Below, one piece after another: positions 51,525 through 59,900 of a DNA stretch of 64,000 nucleotides; within the stretch, counting starts at the first letter, position 1; each line of letters opens with the position of its first letter. The notes under the pieces are model-generated. The model was not told where the DNA came from, did no database searches, and saw only the letters and a program-made list of their open reading frames with translations. The stretch is from a bacterium (GTDB lineage Bacteria; Elusimicrobiota; Elusimicrobia; Elusimicrobiales; UBA9959): positions 25,460 to 89,459 of the forward strand of contig JAJZRA010000001.1 of assembly GCA_021847485.1 (NCBI GenBank). Direction: 5' to 3'. The position numbers and the translations under genes are program-made.

Positions 51525-52286
51525 ATGCTGGTGATTAAGGCCGGCGGCAGCGTGCTGACCCGCAAGGGGGACGTACCGGTCTTCGACCGGGCGGCCGCCG
51601 CGCGCCTGGCCGCGGAGCTCGCGCTGCTCCGGGAGCCCTTCATCCTGACGCACGGCACCGGCTCTTTCGGCAAACCTCCGGCCGTGCGCTACGGCTACCT
51701 CGGCGGAAAGATAGCGCCGGGCGCGGCCCCGGTGGAGCGCATCAACGCCTCGCTGCTGGAGCTGCACCGCGCCTTCCTCGCCGAGCTGCTGGCGGCGGGG
51801 GTGCGGGCCGCGAGCCTCCCCGGTCCGGAAAATTTCGTCCTCAGGGCCGGGCGCCCGGTACCGGCGGACCCGGCCGCCCTGGCCGGCCTGCTCGGCCGCG
51901 GCGCGGCGCCGGTGGTGTCCAGCGGCATCTTCCCCGACGGGGCCGGCGGGGGGACGGTAGTCTCCAGCGACGCCCTCGCGGCCGGGCTGGCCCGCCTGTT
52001 CCGCCCCAGGCTGGCCGTCTTCCTGACCGACTCCGACGGCGTCACCGGCCCCGGCGGAAGACCGCTGCGCGAGGCCGGAGCGCGGGAGCTGCTGCGCGCC
52101 TGCCGGCCGGCGCCGGGCGACGTCAGCGGCGGCATGGCCGGCAAGGCCGCCCAGCTGGCGCGCATCGCCGCCCTCGGGATCCCGGCGGCGGTGACGGACG
52201 GGCGCCGCCGCGGCTGGGGGGCCAGGCTCGCCTCGGGCGCCCTGCCGGGCGGCACCTTCGTCCGGCCCGGCCGAAGGCCGGCTTAA
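51525..52286 (+). CDS. Isopentenyl phosphate kinase-like amino acid kinase family protein
   Basis: MLVIKAGGSVLTRKG, LTHGTGSFGKPPAVRYG, FLTDSDGVTG, DVSGGMAGKAAQL. Confidence 0.75.
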   Translation: MLVIKAGGSVLTRKGDVPVFDRAAAARLAAELALLREPFILTHGTGSFGKPPAVRYGYLGGKIAPGAAPVERINASLLELHRAFLAELLAAGVRAASLPGPENFVLRAGRPVPADPAALAGLLGRGAAPVVSSGIFPDGAGGGTVVSSDALAAGLARLFRPRLAVFLTDSDGVTGPGGRPLREAGARELLRACRPAPGDVSGGMAGKAAQLARIAALGIPAAVTDGRRRGWGARLASGALPGGTFVRPGRRPA

Positions 52287-52313
52287 GATTTGATATCATA
52301 GTCCCCTGTAAAG

Positions 52314-53357
52314 ATGACCACTACCCGATTGTCCCTGAGCGGCCTCTACCGGCTCCCCTGGAGCGTGCCTGACAACATTATCTCGTGGATAGAGCCCACC
52401 AAGAACTGCAATCTCTCCTGCCCCGGCTGCTATTCCCTTAATTCGCCGGGCGCGCACCGGCCCGCGGCCGAGGTCTCGGCGGAGCTGCGCCGCATAGCCG
52501 AAGGGGCCAGGTCCGACGTGCTGGCGATAGGCGGCGGGGAGCCGCTCACCTATCCGGGGCTGACGGAGCTTACGGCGGAGGCTAAGGCCCTCGGCTTCAA
52601 GCCTTTTCTCAACACCAACGGCCTGCTGGCCACGGCGGAGCGCCTGAAGGAGCTTAAGGCCGCCGGCCTGGCCGGCGTAACCTTCCACGTGGACAGCCTG
52701 CAGAACAGGCCCGGCTGGGAAGGCGCCGACGAGGAGAAGCTCAACGCCCTGCGCGCCGGGCTAGGGGCCCTGTGCCGCCCGCTGGGCCTTACCTGCTATT
52801 TCAGCATGACCGTGACCGGCTCCAACCTGCCCGGCGTCCCGGCGGTCCTGCGCTGGGCCAGGGCCAATCCTGCGACGGCGCACATGGCGCTTTTCATCTC
52901 CTACAAGGAACCGGCGGCGGGCGGGACCGCCTCCGCCGGCGCCGAGGCGCCTCTGCCGGAGGTATGGGCCCGGGCCGCGGAGGCCGAGCCGGGCCTCGAG
53001 GCCGCCGGCTACGTCAATTCCGCGCTCAAGTTCTCGAAGGCCAAGTGGCTGGTCTCGCTGGCCGCCGTCTCGCCTTCCGCCGGTGTGCTCGGCTATTTCG
53101 GGCCCCGGGCCCTCGAGGCCCTGCAGGCGGTCCCGCACCTGCTGCGCGGGCGCTATCCCGGCAGCGCCGCCCCGCGCTGGCAGCGGGCGGGGCGCTTGTT
53201 CTCGCTGCTTACGCTCTGGGACCGCGGGGCGCGCCGCGCCGCGCTGCGCGCTTTCCTGGAGCCGGCGGCCTGGACTTCCCCTGTCTGGCTGCAGCCGCTC
53301 GTCTTCATCGAGCCGGACACCCTGGTCAAGGACGGGCGCCCCGTCTTCTTCCTGTGA
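52314..53357 (+). CDS. Radical SAM protein
   Basis: IEPTKNCNLSCPGCYSLN (CxxxCxxC), LAIGGGEPLTYPG, FLNTNGLL. Confidence 0.85.
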   Translation: MTTTRLSLSGLYRLPWSVPDNIISWIEPTKNCNLSCPGCYSLNSPGAHRPAAEVSAELRRIAEGARSDVLAIGGGEPLTYPGLTELTAEAKALGFKPFLNTNGLLATAERLKELKAAGLAGVTFHVDSLQNRPGWEGADEEKLNALRAGLGALCRPLGLTCYFSMTVTGSNLPGVPAVLRWARANPATAHMALFISYKEPAAGGTASAGAEAPLPEVWARAAEAEPGLEAAGYVNSALKFSKAKWLVSLAAVSPSAGVLGYFGPRALEALQAVPHLLRGRYPGSAAPRWQRAGRLFSLLTLWDRGARRAALRAFLEPAAWTSPVWLQPLVFIEPDTLVKDGRPVFFL

Positions 53358-54163
53358 TGGTCCTGCTGGAACGCCTTTCTTCCGCCCGCGCGCAGCTGCC
53401 GCTGCTCGCGCTGCTCTGCTTCCTGTACGCGGCCTCCCTGATGGGCCTGCCGCTCACCGGCGACGCGCTCAGGCTGGGCCTCGCCAATTACGCCTTCATG
53501 CAGCTGGTCTATCTGGCGGACCGGTACTTCGCCCCGGCGGAGGACGCCGCCAACGGCGTGCGCCCGCCGGAGCCGCTGCCGGTGCCGGGCTCGGTCTTCT
53601 TCTTCGCGCTGGCCGCGGCGGCGGCCTATATCGCCTCCTTCCCGCGGCAATGGGTGTTCCCGGCGGCCGGCCTGCTGCTCTTTTTCCTCTATTCCTTCCC
53701 GCCGCTAGGCCGGCTGCGGCTCAAGAACTTCTTCCTGTCCAAGACGCTGATCAACGCCTCGCTCTTCACGGCGGCGGTGACGTTCTCCCCGGCGCTGCTC
53801 AGGTGGGGGGCGGAACCGCCGGTGCTGGCGGCCGTCGCGCGCGCCGCCGCCGGGATGTTCCCCGCGGCCCTCTGCCTGACGGTGCTGCTGGACGTGCGCG
53901 ACGCGGCCGGGGACGCGGCGGCCGGGGTCAGGACGCTGCCGGTTGTCCTGGGGGCCCGCCGGGCTTCGCTGGGCGTAGCGGTACTTGCCGCGGCCGCGGG
54001 CCTGCTGGCCTGGCACGGCGGGTCCCGCTTCGGGACGGCTTTCTACGCGGTCCTCGCGGGGGCTTCGCTCTTCGCGGCGGGGCGTGGCCGGCTCTACTTC
54101 GAGGGCTGCCTGCTGGCGCTCAACCTGCTGGCGGCCTGCGCGCTTTTCGGGGGATGGAGGTAA
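53357..54163 (+). CDS. UbiA-family prenyltransferase
   Basis: Polytopic; LLDVRDAAGDAAAGVRTLPVVLG second motif; first Asp motif divergent (YLADRYFAPAEDAANG). Confidence 0.78.
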   Translation: MVLLERLSSARAQLPLLALLCFLYAASLMGLPLTGDALRLGLANYAFMQLVYLADRYFAPAEDAANGVRPPEPLPVPGSVFFFALAAAAAYIASFPRQWVFPAAGLLLFFLYSFPPLGRLRLKNFFLSKTLINASLFTAAVTFSPALLRWGAEPPVLAAVARAAAGMFPAALCLTVLLDVRDAAGDAAAGVRTLPVVLGARRASLGVAVLAAAAGLLAWHGGSRFGTAFYAVLAGASLFAAGRGRLYFEGCLLALNLLAACALFGGWR

Positions 54164-54164
54164 C

Positions 54165-55193
54165 GTGGCGAAGCTTCACGAGACGTACCGGCTCAGGACG
54201 CGGGAACGGGTCTATGCCAGGATAGCCGCCTGGCTGCGGGCCGAGGCCCGCGGGCTCGAGCCCTCTTTCGCCCGGCAGGTGGCGGACTACCCGCTCAGGC
54301 GCGGCAAGGCCGCGCGGGCCGCCCTGCTGACGCTTTTCTACGGGGCCTGCGGCGGCCGGGACGGGCGCGCCGCCGTCGACGCGGCGGCCGCCTACGAGAT
54401 GCTGGAGTCGTGGGGTATCGGGCGCGACGACATCCTCGACGGGGCGCTGCTGCGCCGCGGGGGCCCGGCGCTGCACGTCAAGTACGGCCTGCCCTCGGCG
54501 CTGAACGCGCTGGACTACCTGCACGTGCTGGTCTTCAAGTTCATCCTGCGCTCGCGGGCCCTCGGCGCCGGGCAGCGGGACGCGCTCTTCGGGCTGTTCG
54601 CCGAGGCTTCGCGCCGGACTCTGGCCGGCCAGCACGAGGATATCCGCAGCCGCGGCCTCCCGCTGGAGCGCCTCACCGAGGCCAAATGCCTAGCCCTGGC
54701 CGGGGGGAAGACGGCCTACTATACCGTCTATTACCCGTGCCTGGCCGGAGCGCTGCTGGCGGGGCGCAAGGAGCCGCCCGCCCTCGCGGACTTCGCCTGG
54801 AGGATCGGGACCGCGTTCCAGCTCATCGACGACGTGCTCGACGCCGAGAACGAAGGCGGCGGGCGCTTCGGCAAGGCGGTGGGCAACGACATCCGCGAGC
54901 GCAAGCGGACGCTGGTCCTCTTGCGCGCCTACCGCGCGGCTTCGCCCGCGGAGCGCGGGTTCCTGCGGCGTCTCTACGAGGATTTTTCCGCCCCGCCGCG
55001 CGAGGCCGACGTCCGCCGGGCGCGCGCGCTGATGCTGCGCCTCGGGGCGCCGGCCGAAGCCAGGCGGACGGCGGAGGGGCTGGCTGCCTCGGCGCTGGAA
55101 CTCTTCGAGCGCCGGCTCGCCCCGGGGCTGCGGCCGCGCGAGGCCGGGATCCTGCGCGGGCTGCTCGGCTTCCTTACCGGGAGGGACCATTAG
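54165..55193 (+). CDS. Polyprenyl diphosphate synthase, both Asp-rich motifs intact
   Basis: GTG start; GRDDILDGALLRRGGPALH and FQLIDDVLDAENEGG. Confidence 0.87.
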   Translation: MAKLHETYRLRTRERVYARIAAWLRAEARGLEPSFARQVADYPLRRGKAARAALLTLFYGACGGRDGRAAVDAAAAYEMLESWGIGRDDILDGALLRRGGPALHVKYGLPSALNALDYLHVLVFKFILRSRALGAGQRDALFGLFAEASRRTLAGQHEDIRSRGLPLERLTEAKCLALAGGKTAYYTVYYPCLAGALLAGRKEPPALADFAWRIGTAFQLIDDVLDAENEGGGRFGKAVGNDIRERKRTLVLLRAYRAASPAERGFLRRLYEDFSAPPREADVRRARALMLRLGAPAEARRTAEGLAASALELFERRLAPGLRPREAGILRGLLGFLTGRDH

Positions 55194-55263
55194 GCGCCCG
55201 TCCGTCCTCCTGCCGGGCTGCCGCTCCCTGGCCCTCGAGGACCGCTGCAGGACGGTCCTGCCT

Positions 55264-56277
55264 TTGATCACGGCGGCGACGCTGGATTCCCTGCCGGCGT
55301 CCTTTCCGGCCGCGTCCTTCCCGGGCGGCGCCGCCCGGGCCGGCGCGGCCGCCGGCAGGCTGCTGCGCCCGCCGGCCAGGCTTTACGTCGGGCGGATGGG
55401 CAAGCGGCTGCGCCCGCTGATAACGGCCGTCGTCCTCGAAGGCCTCGGCCGGCGGCCCGGCCGTTTCGCCGGGGCCCTCGGCGCGATAGAGCTGATGGAG
55501 GCCTCGACCGTCAGCTTCGACGACATCATCGACCATTCCGACGTCCGGCGCGGCGGCCCGGCCACGCACGTCCTTTACGGCCGCGGGCGCGCCTACCTGG
55601 CCTACCAGGCCGCCTATAACTGGGCCTACCGGGCCTTCCTGGACCCGGCCCTGCCGCTGGAACCCCGGCGGCGGGCCGAACTGCTCTCCTCGCTGGCCCG
55701 CGAGATCTTCGCCTACGGCTACGGCCAGGCCTCGGAACTCCGGTGGAGCGCGCGCCGCCGCGCGCCGTCGCCGGGGGAGTACCTGTCGATGACCTGGGAC
55801 AGGATCCGCTTCCTCTCTTTCAACGGGCCGCTGCGCATAGGGGCGCTGCTCGGCGGGGCGCCGCGGGAGGCCCTGCCGCGCTTCGCGGCCGCCGGCTCCT
55901 GGCTCGGCATGGCCTACCACCTGCACGGCGACGAGCTCAACCTGTTCCCGCGCTCCGCGGAGTGGGGCAAGCCCCTCGCCGACGACATCACCGGCGGCCG
56001 GTATACCTTCCTCTACCTGACCGCTATGCGGCTTTCCTCCGCGCCGCGCCGCCGCCTGCTCGCGCGGGCGCTGGGGGACCGCCGGATTTCCGGCGGGGCC
56101 CTTAAAAATGTTATAGATATAGTCCGGGACAGCGGCGCCGTCGCCGAGAACCGCAGGAAGATAGGCGTCTTCCACCGCCGGGCGGCGGCGGCCTTGAAGG
56201 GGCTGCCGCTGGCCGCCGGGAGCCGCCGCCTGCTGCTGGACCTCGCACGTTACATGGCCTATGACAGGACGAAATAG
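55264..56277 (+). CDS. Polyprenyl synthase paralogue, second Asp-rich motif degenerate
   Basis: SFDDIIDHSDVRRGGPATH; second motif replaced by YHLHGDELNLF; TTG start uncertain. Confidence 0.8.
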   Translation: MITAATLDSLPASFPAASFPGGAARAGAAAGRLLRPPARLYVGRMGKRLRPLITAVVLEGLGRRPGRFAGALGAIELMEASTVSFDDIIDHSDVRRGGPATHVLYGRGRAYLAYQAAYNWAYRAFLDPALPLEPRRRAELLSSLAREIFAYGYGQASELRWSARRRAPSPGEYLSMTWDRIRFLSFNGPLRIGALLGGAPREALPRFAAAGSWLGMAYHLHGDELNLFPRSAEWGKPLADDITGGRYTFLYLTAMRLSSAPRRRLLARALGDRRISGGALKNVIDIVRDSGAVAENRRKIGVFHRRAAAALKGLPLAAGSRRLLLDLARYMAYDRTK

Positions 56278-56280
56278 AAT

Positions 56281-56989
56281 GAAGCTTCTCGTCAGCCCCG
56301 CCGACCTGCGCGAGGCCGCCGTGGTCGCGCGGTCCGGCGCCGATATCCTCGACCTCAAGAACCCGGCCGAAGGCTCGCTCGGGGCCAACTTCCCGTGGGT
56401 GCTCGCCGCCGTGATCCGGCGCCTGCGCCGCCCCGGGCTGGAGTTCAGCGCCGCCATAGGCGACCTCGGGTTCCAGCCCGGCACCGCCGCGCTCGCCGCC
56501 CACGCCGCGGCCTCGCTCGGGGCCGACTACGTGAAGGCCGGCCTCTACGGGGTGAAGGACCTGCGCCGCGCGCTGCCGCTGGCCGCCGCCGTGGTGAAGG
56601 GCGTCAGGACCGGGCGTCCCCGCGCCCGGGCCGTGATCGCGGGCTACGCCGACTGGCGCCGTTTCGGCGGCCTGGCCCCGCTGGACCTGGTGCGCGCCGC
56701 CCGCAAGGCCGGCGCCGGTCTGGTGATGCTGGACACGGCGCTCAAGGACGGCCGCTCCCTTTTCGACAATATGACCCACCGCGAACTCGAGCGCTTCCTG
56801 GCAGCGGCCCGGAAGGCCGGGCTGGGCACGGCGCTCGCCGGGTCCGTCAGGGCCGAACACCTGCCCGCGCTGGCCGCGCTGGGGCCCGACATCGTCGGGC
56901 TGCGCGGCGCCGTCTGCCTGGGCGGGGACCGCCGCCGGCGGGTCTGCCCGCGGCGTTTGGCCGAGCTGAGGCGCGCATGCGGCGCTTGA
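56281..56989 (+). CDS. mfnB: (5-formylfuran-3-yl)methyl phosphate synthase-like (UPF0264/MfnB family)
   Basis: MKLLVSPADLREA..GADILDLKNPAEGSLGANFPWV, ADYVKAGLYG, MLDTALKDGRSLFD, ALAGSV, DIVGLRGAVCLGGDR; closely follows archaeal MfnB. Confidence 0.88.
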
Positions 56990-57498
56990 CCCCGCTCTTC
57001 CCCGGGCCCCGCGGCCTGGCCGCCTGGCATAAGGCTTTCCTCGGGCGCGATCCTTTCGGGGGCTGCGGCCCGGCGCCGTCGGCCGCGTTCTTCCGGCCCG
57101 CCGCCCGGCTGTGCCGCCTGCCTTCCCCGGCCGAGAAGCTCCTGCCCCGCTCCCTTCCCGCCGCCGTCAGAAGGGAAGCCGTCATGGCCGTGCGCCTGTG
57201 GCAGGCCTCGCAAAAGGTCACGGAGGACCTCGTCCGGAGCGGCAGGTCCCTGGCCGGCATGGACGCGGACATGACGATGAATTTCGCGATGGCCCTCGGG
57301 AACTACTCCCGCTTCCTGCTTTTTTCCTCGCGCGGGCTGGCGCCGGAGGCGCAGCTGGCGCTGCACCGCGCTTTCGCCGCGGAGATGACCGCCATGCCGG
57401 CCGCGCTGGCCCTGCGCCGGCCGGGGGCGCGCTTCTCGCCCGCCGCTTCCGCCGGGCGCCTGGCCGCCGCCTTCGCGGCACTGGAGGACCGAAGATGA
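56977..57498 (+). CDS. Hypothetical helical protein, 173 aa
   Basis: MRRLTPLFPGPRGLAAWHKAFLG...; overlaps mfnB stop and abuts methyltransferase. Track ORF extends out of phase into mfnB. Confidence 0.6.
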   Translation: MRRLTPLFPGPRGLAAWHKAFLGRDPFGGCGPAPSAAFFRPAARLCRLPSPAEKLLPRSLPAAVRREAVMAVRLWQASQKVTEDLVRSGRSLAGMDADMTMNFAMALGNYSRFLLFSSRGLAPEAQLALHRAFAAEMTAMPAALALRRPGARFSPAASAGRLAAAFAALEDRR

Positions 57499-58334
57499 AG
57501 ACCGACCCCCGCTGGCTGGCCCGGATAGCGGCCCTGTACGACTCCAAGCGCAGGGATTTCAACTGGCGCCTGGCCGCCGACGGGGTTATACACCACCATA
57601 ACGGCCTCGCTTACGGCAAGGCCGCTTTTCTGCGGCGCCTGCGGCGCGCCTCCCCGGAGGGCGCGGACAGGATCATCCACGATTCCGAGACCGCGCTCTC
57701 CCGGCTGGGCTTCCGGTACCTCGGCCGCCCGGCCCCCGGCGCGGTCCTGCTCGACGCGGGCTGCGGCCGCGGCGGTTCCAGCCTGCTGCTCGCCGCGAAA
57801 TATCCGCGCCTGGCGATACGCGGCGTGACGCTGTCCGCCTACCAGGCCGCGGCGGCCCGCGCCGCGGCGAAGGCCCGCGGCCTCGGGGCCCGCGTGCGTT
57901 TCAGCCGGGCGTCCATGCTGGACCTGCCGTTCAAAAAAGGGTCTTTCGACCTGGTCTGGGCCTGCGAATCCACCGAGCACGTGCCCGACCTGCGCGACTT
58001 CTTCCGCGAGGCGGCCCGGGCGGCCCGGCCCGGGGCGCGGCTCGTCGTGATAGCCTGGGTGCTCAACCCGGCGCACCCGCGCGCCGCCGGGTTCGCGGCC
58101 CTGACCGACCGGGCCTACGTTACCCGCGTGCACCCGGAAGAGGAGTACCTCCGGGCGGCGTCCGCGGAGGGCTGGCGGCTGCGCCTGAAAAAGGACCTGA
58201 CCGGCCCGACGGCGGCCTACTGGGCCGGCCGCGCCGCGTTGAAGTCCGGCTCGGGGACCGAAGCCTTCATGGCCCCGGCCTTCGCCTCGCGCGCTCTGCT
58301 CTACCGGTTATATTCTTACGACCTTGTCGAATGA
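57495..58334 (+). CDS. SAM-dependent methyltransferase, prenyl/sterol C-methyltransferase-like
   Basis: VIHHHNGLAYG, LLDAGCGRGGSSLLLA, LDLPFKKGSFDLVWACESTEHVPD. Confidence 0.82.
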   Translation: MKTDPRWLARIAALYDSKRRDFNWRLAADGVIHHHNGLAYGKAAFLRRLRRASPEGADRIIHDSETALSRLGFRYLGRPAPGAVLLDAGCGRGGSSLLLAAKYPRLAIRGVTLSAYQAAAARAAAKARGLGARVRFSRASMLDLPFKKGSFDLVWACESTEHVPDLRDFFREAARAARPGARLVVIAWVLNPAHPRAAGFAALTDRAYVTRVHPEEEYLRAASAEGWRLRLKKDLTGPTAAYWAGRAALKSGSGTEAFMAPAFASRALLYRLYSYDLVE

Positions 58335-59900
58335 CGGCCAGGCCGCGGCCGCGGCCTTGACGGTGTTCAGGTTTATCCTCGCGCAGTCCTCGGGCGGGCC
58401 GTAGGCCCCGCCGAGCACCAGGCAGGCCGGCACGCCGAGCGAGGCCAGCCTGCCGAAGAGGAATTCGTCCCTCTCCCTGAGCCCGGCCTCGGTCAGCGCC
58501 AGGCCTCCCAGCGCGTCCTTCCAGTAGGCGTCCGCCGAACACAGCGCGAAGACGAAGTCAGGCCTGCGGACCCGCAGGAAATCCTCCAGTCCTCTCTTCA
58601 CCGCCTCCAGGTAGCGCGCGTCCCCGCAGCCGGGGGGGATGTCCACGTCCATGGAGGAGCGGACGCGCTCGGCCGGGTAGCCGTCGGCCCGGTGGGCGGA
58701 GAACGTTCCCACGGCCCCGTCGGCGAGGATGAAAGCCGTGCCGTTGCCCTGGTGGGCGTCGAGGTCTATCACAACGGGGCGCGCGGCCAGGCCTTCCTTC
58801 AGCAGGGCGCGCGCCGCCACGGCGAGGTCGTTGACGGGGCAGAAGCCTTCTCCGCGGTCCGGGAAGGCGTGGTGCCCTCCGCCGTGGGGGAAGACCCCGA
58901 GCGTCCGGGAGGCGGCCGCGGCCCTGGCCGCCTCCAGCGTGCCGCCGGCCAGGCGCCAGGCCGCCGGCAGCAGCGCGCGGGAATGAGGCATGGCCAAAGT
59001 CTTCTCTTCTTCGGGCGAGAGGTCGTTGGTTTTCAGCCGCGCGAGCCAGGCCGGCGTGTGGGCCAGCAGCAGCTCTTCGTCGGAGGCCGGCGCGGCCTCC
59101 TTCAGGGCGAAGCCGTCCGCCTTCAGCGCCCCGAGCAGCGCCGGGAAGCGTTCCAGGCCTTCGCGGAAGGAGGAGCCGGGGGCGCGGGAAGGACCGGCTT
59201 CCGGCATACCCGCCGCGGGCCCGAGGTAGGCCGGGCGGCCGCGGTCGAGGCAGAGCGCCGCGTCGGCGAGCGACCGGGCGAGCTCCCCGTCGTGCGTGGC
59301 GAAGACCAGGATGGCCCCCGCGGCCTTCAGAGCGCGCAGCTCGCGCAGGCAGGCGGCGCGGAAGGCGGCGTCGCCCACGGCGAGCGTCTCGTCGAACAGG
59401 TAGAGGCCCGCGCCGGAGCGCAGCGCGGCCATGAAAGGGAGGCGCAGTTTCATGCCGGCCGAAAGCTCGCCGGCCCTGGCGTTGCGCAGGTGCTCGAGGC
59501 CGGCCGCGGCCATGATGCGCTCGGCGGCTTCGGCCGGCGCGCCGGGCACGCCGAAGACGGCGGCGCAGAGGCGCGCGTTCTCCTTGACGCTGAGGCGCTC
59601 CTGCAGCACCGAGGCGAAGCCGAGCAGGCAGGCGCGGCCGCCCGAGAACGAGACCGAGCCGGCCGAAGGCGAGGCGACGCCTGCCAGGACCTTGAGCAGC
59701 GTGGTCTTGCCGGAGCCGTTCGGCCCGCAGACCGCCAGCGCGTCGCCGGGCTCGAGGTCGAAGGAGACCCCGGAGAGCGCCTCGAAGGGCCGGGAGGGGG
59801 AGCTGCCGCTGAAGAAGCGCCGCAGGGCCGACAGGGTGTCCTCGCGCGGCAGCGCGACGCGGTAGGTCTTGGCCAGGCCCTTTACGGAGAGCCCGCTCAC
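58308..59900 (-). CDS. ABC transporter ATPase (TagH/Wzt-like) fused to HDAC11-like deacylase domain
   Basis: GPNGSGKTTLLKVLAG, ELSAGMKLRL, LYLFDETLAVGD; then GGGHHAFPDRGEGFCPVND, VIDLDAHQGNGTAF, LGGLALTEAGLRERDEFLF; GTG start overlaps permease stop. Confidence 0.85.
   Translation of the reverse strand: MSGLSVKGLAKTYRVALPREDTLSALRRFFSGSSPSRPFEALSGVSFDLEPGDALAVCGPNGSGKTTLLKVLAGVASPSAGSVSFSGGRACLLGFASVLQERLSVKENARLCAAVFGVPGAPAEAAERIMAAAGLEHLRNARAGELSAGMKLRLPFMAALRSGAGLYLFDETLAVGDAAFRAACLRELRALKAAGAILVFATHDGELARSLADAALCLDRGRPAYLGPAAGMPEAGPSRAPGSSFREGLERFPALLGALKADGFALKEAAPASDEELLLAHTPAWLARLKTNDLSPEEEKTLAMPHSRALLPAAWRLAGGTLEAARAAAASRTLGVFPHGGGHHAFPDRGEGFCPVNDLAVAARALLKEGLAARPVVIDLDAHQGNGTAFILADGAVGTFSAHRADGYPAERVRSSMDVDIPPGCGDARYLEAVKRGLEDFLRVRRPDFVFALCSADAYWKDALGGLALTEAGLRERDEFLFGRLASLGVPACLVLGGAYGPPEDCARINLNTVKAAAAAWPSFDKVVRI

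Noticed and set aside
51525-56277. Archaeal-type ether lipid cluster
   Set aside because: The TIM-barrel gene is MfnB, not GGGP synthase, and no G1P dehydrogenase is seen.
51525-56989. Methanofuran pathway
   Set aside because: Only mfnB and a possible kinase are present; no aminotransferase, MfnF, ligase or formylation genes in the window.
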